Counted from the first letter of the stretch, positions 1-12,315 are shown. The stretch is 64,000 nucleotides of DNA from Pratylenchus scribneri (GCA_030063045.1 JAQSEB010000226.1:124001-188000); one strand, 5' to 3'. Program-made: numbers and translations. The notes: generated by a model from the letters alone, not told the origin.

Positions 1-91
1 TTAAAAATTTTATGATAAATTGCACACCGAATCATTTGTAAAATATTTGAGCATTTTTTTGAATAAATTCACATCTATTTTTCTTAACTTT

Positions 92-3000
92 TTACGGCTT
101 TTTCACTTCCGCCAATTCCTCATCCGTCATTTCCATACATTTTGGTGGCACATCGACCACATATTTTGGCAATTCCTGTGCAAAATAATTCCATAAATTT
201 GTGCCAATTCCATTCAACCTCATTATTTTTATTCATATTTAAATTATTGCCAACGGCCCAACAGTCGATTGGTGGGCCCATTGCTGGGTCGGCGGCCACT
301 TTGCCGTATCTTCGATCCACCATTGCCTCCACAAATCCGCAACCCATTCCATCGCCCATCACATTCACCGCCGTCCTCAGTCGATCCCTTCAATTCATTT
401 CAATCAAATGTCCCTTTTCCCCTTTTGCACTTACAGTAGCCAATCAACGGCAATAATCAAAGTGACATCCGATGCGGGAAGGCCGACAGCAGTGAGCACA
501 ATTAGCCTTGAAGGGGTAGTATATAGTATTAGGTATTAACATAGAGGAAAAACTCCAATAAATCAAAAGTGGCTTTACGACGATAATGTCGGAGATTCTA
601 GTGTGTCTTAAACCGAGCCAAGTGCCTACTTTTAAGAAAACTATGGAAATGATTTTGAAAGTATTCAAAATTGAAACAAGATTATTTAATCTATGAGCCG
701 TTCTTTCGGCCAATTTCTCAACAAGGAAATGATCACGTGAAGGCGATATGCCATTCGAACGCCTTAAATATCTTTTTAAAAAAATGGCTTATGTAACTTT
801 TTGGTAACTTAAATAATTCTGAAATAAAATAATCTTCTTTTACCTCAAAATATTTGAGTTCATTAATCACTACACTCAATGTGATATAATTTTTTATAAA
901 GCTTGAATACGTAAAATCGGAAAAAGGCCATTTTATAAAGGAAATTTTGGATTTTTCAAAAATATATTGCCTTCCTAAATTGGTTATAGCCTCGCTGAGA
1001 TATGATCCAAAAAGAATGATGGCACAGGAACTCAAATTAATTGTAAAATCTCCGATAATAAGTAACAAAAATATTAAATTTTGCGCATACATTGTGACCA
1101 ATCCGGCAGATGGAATCGATGCTGCCCCAACGGAAGCCAATGTAGCCGTGAATGCCATTCTGCATGACAATAATGGAATATTCATTAAATTGTTACTAAT
1201 TCACGTCAACACGGTGCCAACGCCCATTTCCAGGCCATTGATTTGGGCAATGAAAACGGAGGCCACCGCCTCGTACAATGCGGTCCCATCCATGTTGACC
1301 ATTGCGCCAACTGGCAAAACAAATTTGGTATATTTTGGATTGACCCCGTTGATTTCCTCCAGGCATTTGAATGTTACGGGACTACAAAATTGTACGGTAA
1401 ATGATGGGAAAATGGGAAGGGAAAATGGACAGTGAGGCAGCGGATGAAGCAGTGCCCAGGGCAGTCAATGCGGCCTGAATTAGGCCAATCATGAATTTGT
1501 AGGGATTACGGCGAGTGCCAAGGAAAAGCAGGGATGGCAGTGTGAAAAACAAATGAATGAGGAGGCCAACGATGACGGTCAAAACGTATAATGCTGAAAA
1601 TTTGGATGGGAAATGAATGGAATTTGGCATTTGAATTAACCGAGCATATGTGCAGTTTTGGCCAAATCATTGATCTCCAATATTTTGGCCGCAATCAATG
1701 AGGCAATTCCAATTGGGGAATACCTGTGGATTTGGCATTTTGGAATTTGGATATAGAGGAATTTGGAGGGAGGATTGGAACAGCCCAATTTGTTGCTAGG
1801 GGCCAACTTGTCGCCATTTTAAAATAACTCATCAGTGAATGAGACAAATTTGATATTTTTGTAATCAAATTAAAGAGCAAACTTTTGGCTATTAATTGAA
1901 TATTAATTTTATTTAAATTGGTTCAAAATGATCGAATTATTCCCAAAAAAAACTATTTAAAATTTGGATAATCCAGGATAAAAATTATTTTGAATGATTT
2001 TGGGTATAATTCCACCATATTTGAATCCAATTTAAATAAAATTATTTTTTGATAGACAAGAATCCGACGACAAGTTGGAGGCTATCCGGGGAAGATTTGG
2101 GGAGGATTTATGGAGGATAAGGCCAAACCACATAATGACGCCAACCATCGAAATAATCACTTTGTCCAGGGCAATGAAAACATCCGCCAAACACTATGAA
2201 TTATTTCATATTAATTAATTAATTCTGGATGATGGGCCCACCTTTGCCTCCTTGCCCAAATGGCCAACGAACAATCCGAGGGTGATGAAGAATACGATTA
2301 TCCCTAAAAGGAAAGGGTCAATTCATCATAAAACGAGAATTTTCATTTCCTTGGACATTTAATTTGGCTATAGTTCAACAAGGAAGTAGCCAATTTGGGA
2401 AGGCGATATGCCATTTTAAAGCCCAAAATTTCCTCTAAAAAGTGGCTTTTAAAATATTTCGAAAAATTAAATCACCTTCAAGAAACAGTGGATTTTTCTT
2501 AAAATATTCTGGTTTTTTACACTCAAAGACAAATAAATTTATAAATTTCTTTAAGGCTTGAATTCGTAAAATTTATTATAGCTACTTTGTAAAGGACACT
2601 TTTGGCTTTAAAATGATATATCGCTTTCATAAATTGGCAATTGCCTCGCTGAGATATGGGCCAAAAACCAGCAAAGAGGGATTGAGATTTGGAGGGTGTG
2701 AAAAGAATATCACCGATTGAGTAGTGCATTAGTTATTGGCCCATATCTCGGCAAGGCATTAATAAATTCAGGAAGGCGATATATCATTTGAAAGCTCGAA
2801 AAGATTTCTAAAAGATGCCTTAGCTAATTTTTTGGAAAGTTGAAACATTTTATATATAACTGGTTTTACTTCCAATCAATCAGAATTCGAGTTTATTATA
2901 TATTATATTCAACGGCATTTAACTTTTTTCAAAGTTTGAATTCTTAGAATTTAAATGAGTTACTTTGTAGAGACACTTCGTGCTTTTAAATGATATAATG

Positions 3001-4834
3001 CCTTTCAAAATTGGCTAAATCCTTGCTCAGTTATGACCAAAAATAATAATGCACGTACTCCGATTGTACTCAAATGTCCGCACTTCCTTAGTTGACTGTT
3101 CTTTTGGCCATAGTTCAACAAGGAAACAACCAATTCAGGAAGGCAATATGCCATTGTAAAGCCCTAAATATCCTCTAAAAAGTGGCTTAACTAATTTTTA
3201 GAAAGGTGGAAAATTTTTTAATTTAAGACTTTTCCTTCAATCAATCAGAATTTGAGTTTACTACACTCAAATGCATGAAGCTTTTTTTTCTTATTAGCTT
3301 GGATTCATATTATATATTTAAGGCTACTTTGCAGATAACACTTTGAGCTTTTCAATAGAATATCGCCTTTTTTTAAATTGGTTAATGCCTCACTGAGATA
3401 TAGACAAAAGAATATTAGAATTATGGAAACATCCCCAAATTCAATATCCGCATCCACCCACCCAATGCGTCCATTTCATTTACGTGTTTGTGCACGGAAC
3501 GTGTCACAATGCTGAATGAGCTCATATTGCCTGGACCTGTATGTGTCACATTTTTGTCAATATATTCCGTTTCGACTTGTTGGAACATTGCTTGAACAAT
3601 ATTCTCGGGGAACATATTTCTACAAACAAAATGTGGACATAAAACGAAGAATTATGCCCTCCACCTAAGCAAATCCATCAATTTCTCCACGGCCGAAATG
3701 TTCGCCGCCGTATTGTCCAAATCCCCGCCATATCGGTCTTTGATTGTTGGATCACCTTAAATGGTCAAAAATTCCAAATTAATTTGGCCAATATTTATTA
3801 TATTTATTGTGGCCGATTCTGATTTTAATACAACTTTTAATCTATGGCTCAATGGATTCACTAGAGTCGATTTAATTTCATTTAAAATCTGATTTGATCA
3901 GATTGAAACTAATTTATGGCCAATTGTAACTTTAACCGGTTTAACATTGCACAAATCTATTTGTTTTTCCCCAACTAAATCGGCGACTAAATCGACATAA
4001 TGAATCGAATAAGTCAAAAAGTAATGTGCCAGGATGTCTACGAATACAAACTGAGATATGGCCATTGAATACAAAATAACATTGTCTGTCAGTACCGTAA
4101 TCCTCTATTATTCCCTTCCCCTTTCCTCCTCTTCCTTTCTTCTAGTAGAAGCCGCCCTCTAATAGTAATCCCTTTTAGAGGGTTTGAAAAATAAGAGCCC
4201 GCCCCTCTCTAATAATAACCCCTTCGTTAATAAGAACCCTTCATTCTAATAATAGCCCCCTTTTGAGGAATTTTAAGGCAAATAAAAGTAAGAGTCTCTC
4301 TAAAAAATAATAGCCCCAGGTCCATTAATAAAGGAAATACGTATTCTATTTCTGATGTAAATGTGGAATTCAAAATCGGCTGCAACATTAAATTAAATAA
4401 GGGACCAGGATGAATGAGAAGGACCAAACAAATGCCAGTTAAAACGGCCAAACATAGCGTGATAGTGTAGTAGAAAATGGCAAAAATTCCAATTCGCCCC
4501 GATTGTTTGGCATCCAATTGGCTGAGGCCCGAAACCAAACTTGAGGCAATCAAAGGGAGAATCAAAGCTTTGAGGATATTCATGAATATTTCGCCGGGGA
4601 AGCCGATCAAATCGATTGTCCTTTTTTGGGTGGATTTCAAAGGGTTTAAAGGATAATAAAACACCTTTGGTCGGGATGCCATCGGCGAACGGCAAATCCA
4701 ATGGTGGCACCAACAAAAACGCTGACAATTGTCAAAATTAGGAGCAAATTTTCCCGGAACCAATTTCGTCTTCTCTGGGTCCCTTTTCTTGGAATTCCGT
4801 CAAAATTTTGACCATCACCGTAAAAATGGCCCAT
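92..4834 (-). CDS. Excitatory amino acid (glutamate) transporter, SLC1/EAAT family
   Basis: Sodium-coupled glutamate/aspartate carrier of the plasma membrane. Thirteen exons can be phased (4665-4834, 4406-4620, 3665-3755, 3462-3619, 2242-2303, 2129-2193, 1641-1723, 1431-1593, 1205-1381, 1091-1159, 435-506, 219-387, 92-175). They total 1578 nt, a 525-residue protein of normal family length. Diagnostic segments in order are [34 protein letters not shown], the NMDGT motif near residue 365, [15 protein letters not shown] and [13 protein letters not shown] near residue 443. All twelve introns are GT-AG. Most are under 100 nt, but two long ones carry palindromic repeat copies and a third carries the CTCTAATA repeat. 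The start is the first Met of the exon leading into the first membrane segment. The exons form one continuous reading frame, so the gene looks intact. Confidence 0.93.
690..1012. repeat. Intronic palindromic MITE-like element, copy 1
   Basis: Imperfect inverted repeat of about 300 bp in an EAAT intron (507-1090). The left end reads as 'ctcaacaaggaaatg...gaaggcgatatgccatt'. The right end is its reverse complement type, 'gccttcctaaattgg...gcctcgctgagatatg'. The same terminal words recur in eleven more copies in the window. The middle is AT-rich and no transposase is present. Confidence 0.8.
2365..3405. repeat. Three tandem palindromic MITE-like copies in one EAAT intron
   Basis: Copies at about 2365-2665, 2730-3060 and 3105-3405 are separated by linkers of about 50-65 bp. 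All lie in the 1158-bp intron between exons 3462-3619 and 2242-2303. Each copy has the terminal 'ggcgatat' and 'gccactttgtagagg' words in inverted orientation. Linkers carry a recurrent 'accgattgagta' word, so the unit may be longer than the palindrome itself. Confidence 0.8.
4085..4330. repeat. Dispersed CTCTAATAATAGCCCC-type repeat, copy 1
   Basis: Internally repetitive run of short units such as 'ctctaataataaccccttc' and 'agtagaagccgccctctaat' inside the EAAT intron 3756-4405. Related stretches lie at 9505-9690 and 11785-11945. Confidence 0.6.
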
Positions 4835-5299
4835 TTTTGTAAAGAGGTAAATTTAAGGATAATTGATATTGGATATGCTGGATAAAAATAGGAAATTTTT
4901 ATGATATTGTTTTATTAAAATAGGGAGAATTTTGGCTGTACGAGGGAACACGACAATTAGGGACGGGAAGGAGAGCATTAAATTGTCTAAAAAATAATAT
5001 GGCCAATGTTGGATATTTTCAAAGTTATGGCTGAAAAAGGTTGTCTAATTAAAAAATGTGTCTTTCTGGCTGTTTTATGGCCATATAGTGAGATGAAATT
5101 TTTTTGTGTAAAATTTTTGATTTTGATTGATAAAATTGTAATTTAAATTTATAAAATGTATGAAATGAAATGATTAGGAGGTGAAAAGAGAAGGGTGTGG
5201 CCTTAAAGAGCATTGAGTGTTTGGCCAACAGAACTCGAAAAAACGATGTTCTTTTGGCTGATTAAAATGGGATGGAGGCGGTGACATCCTTTTTTCTTG
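4835..5299. other. Upstream region of the EAAT gene, no gene seen
   Basis: AT-rich DNA 5' of the transporter start. It should contain the promoter, but I see no convincing core element. Open frames here lack family similarity. Confidence 0.5.
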
Positions 5300-5835
5300 A
5301 AATCATTTTATTGCTTTTTATTAATTATCATTGCTTTATGGCCGTTCCATATTAAAATTGCGATAAAGGACCAACCGGAATACATTTATTTGAGTGAGTG
5401 AGGGTGGAGGAACACGCACTCAAACAACGTGGAGGGGAGGGGAGGGCATTGTTTGCAATGAAATTGGGTGGATGGAATTTGGTGAGGGGAAGGAATTTGA
5501 TGCTGCGCGTCAATTGGCGTCGAGAATGGCCGAAATGGGTCGAGGCGAGACTCGATAGAGGGAATCCCTGTTTGTGCTCTGGAAAATATTATGGCCTGCG
5601 TTTTGCTTTATTAATTATCATTAATAGCTTTATTGCCGTTCCATAGTAAATTGTGATAAAGGACCAACTGGAATACGTTTTGATGAGGGTGGAACACAAT
5701 TAAGATTCAATAACGTGGAGGGCATTGTTTGCAAGTGTGGGGTGAGCAAAGAAATTGGATGGAATGAAGGGGGAAGGAATTTGATGCTGCGCGTCAATTG
5801 GCGTCGAGAATGGGAATGGGCCGAGTCGAGAAGGG
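5300..5835. repeat. Tandem duplication of about 290 bp
   Basis: The words 'ttattaattatcatt', 'gccgttccatatt/gtaaa', 'aaaggaccaac.ggaatac' and 'tttgatgctgcgcgtcaatt' occur in the same order twice, from about 5306 and about 5600. The copies differ by substitutions and small gaps. Short open frames inside look like by-products. Confidence 0.7.
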
Positions 5836-6534
5836 AAGGAAGGGGGAATCCCGGCTGGAAAAATATTATGGCCTTTTGGAAAGGAATGACTGGTTGGACA
5901 GAATTGTGTGTATTTATTTTTTTATTATCTTCCAAAGTGGACCGGACGAGTTTTTGGGAGGCAAATAAAAAATTGGCGTGGAAATTTTTAAAGGAATTGA
6001 ATGGCATTTTGTGGGGTTGATCCGATTTATGCGGGCAGAGGATTAAGGGCAAATAGAATTAGAAAAAAATAGAACAAATTTAAGAAAATTTTGGAAAACT
6101 TTTTGTGTGCTTTGGTTATTTTCCCAATTTTATTAGTGAATTTTTTCATTGGAGTCAATTTCAAAGAGGACAAATATTTGCTTTGGAATTTTAATTGATC
6201 TCGTTAAAAAAATACAATTTTTTGTAAATTCTATTTATCAAAATGGAAAAGTGAATTGCCTTGGATTATGAGAAAAATAATGGACTTTGGTCATTGATCA
6301 CATTTTAACATTCCAATCATTTTTAATGTGATTTGCATAGAACCAAAAGAGGATGGACATTTCCAGCGAGAAGAGAATGAAAAAAAAGCAAGATTCTGAA
6401 AGTCAAATTTATTCGTGCATATATTCTTCAAAAATCCGAAAAAAAATAAGAAAATGCCAAAGGGAAATTGGCTTTATTAAATGAGTTAAGTGTACAGTAT
6501 TCCAGAGTTTGATTTTTTATGAATTTATTCCGGA
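5836..6534. other. Gene-free AT-rich interval
   Basis: No coding signal, structured RNA or clear repeat recognised between the tandem duplication and the satellite array. Confidence 0.4.
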
Positions 6535-7705
6535 AGAATTGTAGTTGCACTTTTCATTCCGGTTGGATTGTAATTGCACTTTTCATTCCGGTTGGATTGT
6601 AATTGCACTTTTCATTCCGGTTGGATTGTAATTGCACTTTTCATTCCGGTTGAATTGTAATTGCACTTTTCATTCCGGTTGAATTGTAATTGCACTTTTC
6701 ATTCCGGTTGGATTGTAATTGCACTTTTCATTCCGGTTGGATTGTAATTGCACTTTTCATTCCGGTTGAATTGTAATTGCACTTTTCATTCCGGTTGGAT
6801 TGTAATTGCACTTTTCATTCCGGTTGAATTGTAATTGCACTTTTCATTCCGGTTGAATTGTAATTGCACTTTTCATTCCGGTTGGATTGTAATTGCACTT
6901 TTCATTCCGGTTGGATTGTAATTGCACTTTTCATTCCGGTTGGATTGTAATTGCACTTTTCATTCCGGTTGAATTGTAATTGCACTTTTCATTCCGGTTG
7001 GATTGTAATTGCACTTTTCATTCCGGTTGAATTGTAATTGCACTTTTCATTCCGGTTGAATTGTAATTGCACTTTTCATTCCGGTTGGATTGTAATTGCA
7101 CTTTTCATTCCGGTTGGATTGTAATTGCACTTTTCATTCCGGTTGGATTGTAATTGCACTTTTCTTTCCGGTTGGATTGTAATTGCACTTTTCCTTCCGG
7201 TTGGATTGTAATTGCACTTTTCATTCCGGTTGAATTGTAATTGCACTTTTCATTCCGGTTGAATTGTAATTGCACTTTTCATTCCGGTTGAATTGTAATT
7301 GCACTTTTCATTCCGGTTGGATTGTAATTGCACTTTTCATTCCGGTTGAATTGTAATTGCACTTTTCATTCCGGTTGAATTGTAATTGCACTTTTCATTC
7401 CGGTTGAATTGTAATTGCACTTTTCTTTCCGGAAGGATTGTAATTGCACTTTTCATTCCGGTTGAATTGTAATTGCACTTTTCATTCCGGTTGGATTGTA
7501 GTTGCACTTTTCATTCCGGTTGGATTGTAATTGCACTTTTCATTCCGGTTGGATTGTAATTGCACTTTTCTTTCCGGAAGGATTGTAATTGCACTTTTCA
7601 TTCCGGTTGAATTGTAATTGCACTTTTCATTCCGGTTGGATTGTAATTGCACTTTTCATTCCGGTTGAATTGTAATTGCACTTTTCTTTCCGGTTGAATT
7701 GTAAT
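6535..7705. repeat. 29-bp satellite, array 1 (about 40 units)
   Basis: Head-to-tail units of 29 bp whose core is TTGTAATTGCACTTTTCATT followed by CCGGTTGGA or CCGGTTGAA. Most units are identical apart from G/A at one site, and a few read TTTCTTTCCGGAAGG. The homogeneity suggests recent amplification or gene conversion. It is intergenic, between the EAAT and Rab genes. Confidence 0.97.
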
Positions 7706-7902
7706 TCATTCCGGAAATTAATTTTTGGGAAAAACACATTTCGAATACCGTATTTCTTCTTTCATAAATCAAGCCAATTTCCAAACTTCCGTATTCCTAT
7801 CCTTGCTGATTTAATTTATTCATCCCCTTCCCAATTCTTTGCTTATGTCTCATCAGTGCAATCTTCACTCATCTTTAGGACAATTATCAATATAAAATTC
7901 GG
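7706..7902. other. Spacer between satellite and foldback
   Basis: AT-rich, non-coding spacer with nothing recognised. Confidence 0.4.
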
Positions 7903-8522
7903 CAAACGTGCAGAATTGTGGTCTGGCCGGGTTTTGGTTTTGAAAATAAGGGAAACACGTTTTTAGGGGTTATTTTAGGCGCTAAACACGAATCTGAACT
8001 CGGATTTCTGATATCTTACCATCTTGGTAAGATAATGCCAACTTTTACCATGAAAAAGCAAAGGGGGGACGGACCAAGGGCATTTTTGGTGAAATTTTTT
8101 ACATAGCCAAATAATAGCTCAATCAACGCAGCTCATCGAGAGGAATCGAATGGTACTATTTTTATTAAATAATATTACAATATAGGCAAGTTAGACGTCA
8201 AAATATCTTACCAAGACAAATATTTCATTTGGTCATAACTTGCCTATATTGCAATATTATTTAATAAAAATAGTACCATTCGATTCCTTTCGACGAGCTG
8301 CGTTGATTGAGCTATTATTTGGCTATGTAAAAAATTTCACCAAAAATGCCCTTGGTCCCGCCTTTGCTTTTTCATGGTAAAAGTTGGCATTATCTTACCA
8401 AGATGGTAAGATATCAAAAATCCGAGCTCAGAATCGTTTTCTACGCCCCCAATTACCTTTAAAAATGTGTTTACCATAATTTTACAATCAAATCCCAGGC
8501 AGACCACAATTCTGCACGTTTG
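7903..8522. mobile_element. 620-bp foldback (long inverted repeat) element
   Basis: Left arm from 'gcaaacgtgcagaattgtgg' (7903) pairs with right arm ending 'ccacaattctgcacgtttgc' (8522). Arms are about 290 bp, nearly perfect, around a spacer of about 40 bp at 8195-8235. A smaller palindrome built on 'cttaccatcttggtaag' is nested in each arm. There is no coding capacity beyond chance frames, so it is probably a non-autonomous DNA transposon. Confidence 0.85.
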
Positions 8523-9504
8523 CCTAAAATTCATCAATTTCACCCCAATCCGCATTCAAACAAAGCCCCAAAAACGTGCAATTTATAGCTTAAATCGAAG
8601 CTTAGAGCTTACGATTAGAATTAGGCAATTAATTTCAGATTAAGCAAAGAGCAAAGACTAAATAATTATCATTAGATTTATTCATTTTTTTTCACCAATT
8701 CCCATTCAAATATTTGACCATTTATGACAGTGTCAGGGAATACCTTTCCTTTCCTTCTCCATTTCCCTCCCTACAATTTATTTCCCTCCAGCAAAATCGA
8801 GATAAGGAGGGGACAATTTGAGGGAATCCGAATCCGCCTTTTCCACATGGAGCCAAAAGGGAAAATGAATGGGAAATTGAGGGAAGGGGATGAATGTGAA
8901 TGGAAGGGCAAATATTAGAAGACGAAGAGGAAGATGATAAGATGAAGAAGAAGAAGAAGAGGAAGAAGAGAAGAAGAAGGAAGAGGAAGAAGTGGGGTCG
9001 GAGGTGGATGTCTCCGACAAAAAGGGCCCACACGCGGATTGAAGAGGCGAAATTGGGGGCAAAAAAAGCTCATCCGTACATCCCCTACCCCTACCCAAAA
9101 TGTGTCCATTCTACAGGGCATGATGCCCCACCATCCCCATCCACAATCTATTAATATTGCCGCGGCTTACTTTGTTTCCATTTTACTTCAAAGAACATGT
9201 AATTCCGCCAAAGTGAAATAATTCCATCAGTCCTCCTTCACTCAATTATCAATAAAATGCCATTTTCCCCATATATATAAATTGGTCAAAATTGGTCCAT
9301 TTTTCTCCACGTGGGAAAGGCCTCCCCGATCCCCATCTCTCATTCATTCATTCTGCCCCACACCAACTCCAATTTTGGGAGATAATAAATTACTCGGGGA
9401 TTCCCCATCGACGATGACCATTCGATGGACTTTTGGGCAGTAGGGGAAGGGCTCTGCAGAAATGTTGATATTTTCAAGGGTTTATTTTGGTGTACTTTTG
9501 TCCA
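8523..9504. other. Gene-free interval with purine-rich tract
   Basis: Contains a GAA/GAG-rich microsatellite-like stretch at about 8915-8995. Overlapping open frames on both strands arise from this low complexity. No gene recognised. Confidence 0.5.
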
Positions 9505-9690
9505 ATTTTGGCTTACCGTAAATTTTCTATTAAGAAGCCCTGCCTCTATTGGAAGCTCACTTTTGAGAATATTTAAGGTAAAATATGAAAATTTTAGCGT
9601 CTCTGAAATTTAGCCCACCTTCTTCTATATAAGCCCAACCCTAAAGTAGCTCTGAAAATTAAAAGCCCACAGGCTTCTAATAGAGGACAG
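9505..9690. repeat. Dispersed CTCTAATAATAGCCCC-type repeat, copy 2 (diverged)
   Basis: Series of degenerate 'agcccacct/agcccaacc...tctaatagagg' words upstream of the Rab-like gene, related to 4085-4330 and 11785-11945. Confidence 0.4.
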
Positions 9691-9784
9691 TAGTAAATTA
9701 ATTACCCTTAAATTTATGGCCAACCTCCAAAAAAACCAAATTCACCTTTCATATAATTCAGATTTATTATCAAATTTAAATTAA

Positions 9785-12315
9785 ATGGTTATGGCACCGT
9801 TGAATGTTCAAATTCTGCCACATCATCAGCAAAATGGTGTTGGCCATAAATCATCCAAAAAATCCAATAATCATCATCGACGGAGGAATCGATCGCCCAA
9901 AAAATTTCTAGTATTTCCAGTGGATGATGTTGAATGTGAACCGGCCGGAAATGGAATGGCCAAGGTGGAAGGCAGAATTGTGACATCAAAAGTGGCCGAA
10001 ATGAATGGAAAAAATGGATGGAATTGTCAAAAAGGGAGAAAGAAAATTGAAGATTTAAATAATGCCAAAAATAGTGAAGAAAATGGCAAAATTGAATTGA
10101 ATGAAAATATTGAAGAACAAAAGATGGAAACAAATTTGCCAAAATTGGTGGAAACAGAGGAAGATTTAAAGGACGAAGATGTCAAAAAGGAAGGAATGAA
10201 TGGATTTGTTGGTGATTGTGCCCAAAATGGTGGACAAATTAGCAAATTTGGAGTGGCAGAAACGGTGAAAGTACCAACAATTGCGCAGCCAAAATGGACA
10301 ACCGGGCCGGCACCAATTAAGGCAAAAGTGATTTTGTTGGGTGAATCGGGCGTTGGCAAAACCTCGTTGGTGTATTCCCTAAAATATGGGTGCAGTGGCC
10401 TACTCCCATGCAATGCCACCATTGGCGCACACCACACAAATTTGGACATGTTCGTAACAAAAAAATATTTGTATACTATTTTCATTGACTTAGAAATGCC
10501 CAACACAATGGGAATGTGGCCATTCAAATGCAACTTTGGGATATGGCTGGCCAAGAACGATTCCGGAGTATGGTGAGGAAAGGGGAAAAGGCTTATGTTG
10601 ATCTGCATTAGTTTTTGAGCCATATCTCAGCTAGGCATTAACCAATTTAGGAAGGCGATATATCTTTCGAAAGCCAAAAGTGTCCTCTACAAAGTGGCCT
10701 ATTTAAATTTTATGAATTTCAAGCTCTAGGAAAGTTATATGCCTTAGCGAATAATGAACATGAATTTTTAGGGAAAATTAAAATGCCTCTTAACTTAAAA
10801 TTTGTTTCGATATTTCAAAATATTAATTAAGCCACTTTTTAGAGGACATTTAGGGCTTTAAAATGGTATATCGCCTTCCAAAATTGGTTGGTTCCTTGCT
10901 GAGCTATTGGTCAAAAGAATGCCTGCGCACGGATGGGATGGTCATTTGAATACTACTGATTGAGTTCCCTATAAGATTTGACTCATAGCTCAACGAGGTC
11001 TTAATCAATTTTAGAAGGCGATATTCCATTTTAAAGCCCAAAGTGTCCTCTATAATTTGGCCTATTTAAATTGTAAGATTTAGTGTAATGAATCCACATT
11101 TTAGAAGGAAAAAATTTAATAAAGCCGTTTATTTTAGAAATTGTTTAATTTTTCGAAAAATTTGATTAGCCACTTTTTAGATGACTTTAAGGGCTTCCAA
11201 ATACTCTATCGCCTTCCTAAATTGGTTTTATCCTCGTTGAGTTATGGCCAAAATGGCGGCTCAAATACTAAATCGTTTCCTATTTCAAATCCATTCATTC
11301 ATCTCTAATTTCACCAAAAAGATTCCAATGTATTTGCGGAATGTGAATGGCGCATTGTTGGTCTACGATTTGACGAGCAGAAAAAGTTTTGAACAAATCG
11401 AATTTTGGATGCGTGGTAGCCAGAAAGGGATTAATTTACATAATTTGTGCCAAATTAGAATTGAATTGGTCAACGGCATTGGATGAAAAGGCACCAATTT
11501 TGTTGTTGATTGGCAATAAAAATGATCAAGAAGGGCAAAGGGAAGTGAGCAGGGAGGAAGGAATGGCCAAGGGTGAGGAATTCGGGCACATTTTTGGTTT
11601 AATTCTCGTATTTAATTTGTATTTAGCCGACCAAATTGGTGCTGATTATTTTGAGTTGGCCGCAATTCACACAAATGGCAAGTTCAAAATGGATGGGGAA
11701 CTTTGGGTAGTTTTGAGTCCAAAATTTACAAAAGTGAAGGAATGGACACTTAATTTTGCATTCTAACTCTTAAGGGTAAGGCTTACCCCATATCTTTATT
11801 AATATTGGCCTCCTCTCTAGTAGAAGCCCTCTTCCAATAGTAGCTCCCTTTAAAGGGTCTATGAAAAATAAAGACACCCTCTCTAATAATAGGCTCCTTT
11901 TAGATCGCTGAAAAATACTAGTCCTGAGGCCACAATTTTAAAAAATACTAGGTTTAGGGGTGGATAAGGTTTATATTTACTAAAAAAATTCCAAAAAATG
12001 TCCATTGAAGGGTCTCACTTTTGTAAATTATGTACTAAGTAAATTTACAAGTTCCAAATGGATGGCAATTTTCGGACATATTCATTGACATTATTTTTAG
12101 CAATCCGAACAATTTTCCAAACATTGGCCGACAAATTGGCCGAAAAACTTTCAGCAAAATTTGATGAAGTCGAAGAGGTGGATGAACGAATGAATTTGGA
12201 AATGGCAGCCGAAATAGAAGGGATGATGGGAATGGAGGATGGAATGGAAATGTTCAGCAGAGAATTGAGGGAATTATGCAAGAAAAATGGCATCAAATGT
12301 TGCTCAATTTCATAA
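9785..12315 (+). CDS. Rab-like small GTPase with long N-terminal extension
   Basis: Vesicle-traffic GTPase. Six exons phase cleanly (9785-10449, 10494-10572, 11322-11415, 11459-11572, 11627-11677, 12101-12315) to 405 residues, about twice a typical Rab. Residues 1-175 are a charged, low-complexity extension of unknown role. The G domain follows: GESGVGKTS near 185, TIGA, WDMAGQERFRSM (DMAG where DTAG is usual), IPMYLRNVNGALLVYDLTS and NKND. The G5 motif is degenerate, ELAAIHTN instead of a SAK form. The C-terminus KCCSIS gives a cysteine pair for prenylation. The PMY segment resembles the Rab5/21/22 group, but subfamily is uncertain. The last intron uses a GC donor (GCAAGT at 11678), and the intron 10573-11321 holds two palindromic repeats. 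The first donor (GTTCGT) is weak but required by phase. Confidence 0.85.
10610..11255. repeat. Two tandem palindromic MITE-like copies in a Rab-gene intron
   Basis: Copies at about 10610-10915 and 10975-11255 within intron 10573-11321. Ends read 'catatctcagctaggcatta' and 'ttccttgctgagctattgg', with internal 'aaggcgatat' and 'gccactttttaga' words inverted. The linker again contains 'ctgattgagt'. Confidence 0.8.
11785..11945. repeat. Dispersed CTCTAATAATAGCCCC-type repeat, copy 3
   Basis: Units 'tctctagtagaagccctct' and 'ctctaataataggctcc' occur in the last Rab-gene intron, the one with the GC donor. Same family as 4085-4330. Confidence 0.6.

Noticed and set aside
947..1435. 162-residue plus-strand open frame
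   Set aside because: It is the shadow of EAAT exons 9 and 10 on the opposite strand plus a repeat copy.
6535..7705. CRISPR-like appearance of the regular repeat
   Set aside because: There are no unique spacers. Units are directly adjacent at 29 bp, and the genome is eukaryotic.
8722..9154. Overlapping open frames in a GAA-rich tract
   Set aside because: Low-complexity microsatellite-like DNA giving Ser/Leu-, Lys/Arg- and Phe-rich frames on both strands.
10027..10623. 198-residue minus-strand open frame
   Set aside because: Antisense shadow of the first exon of the Rab-like gene.
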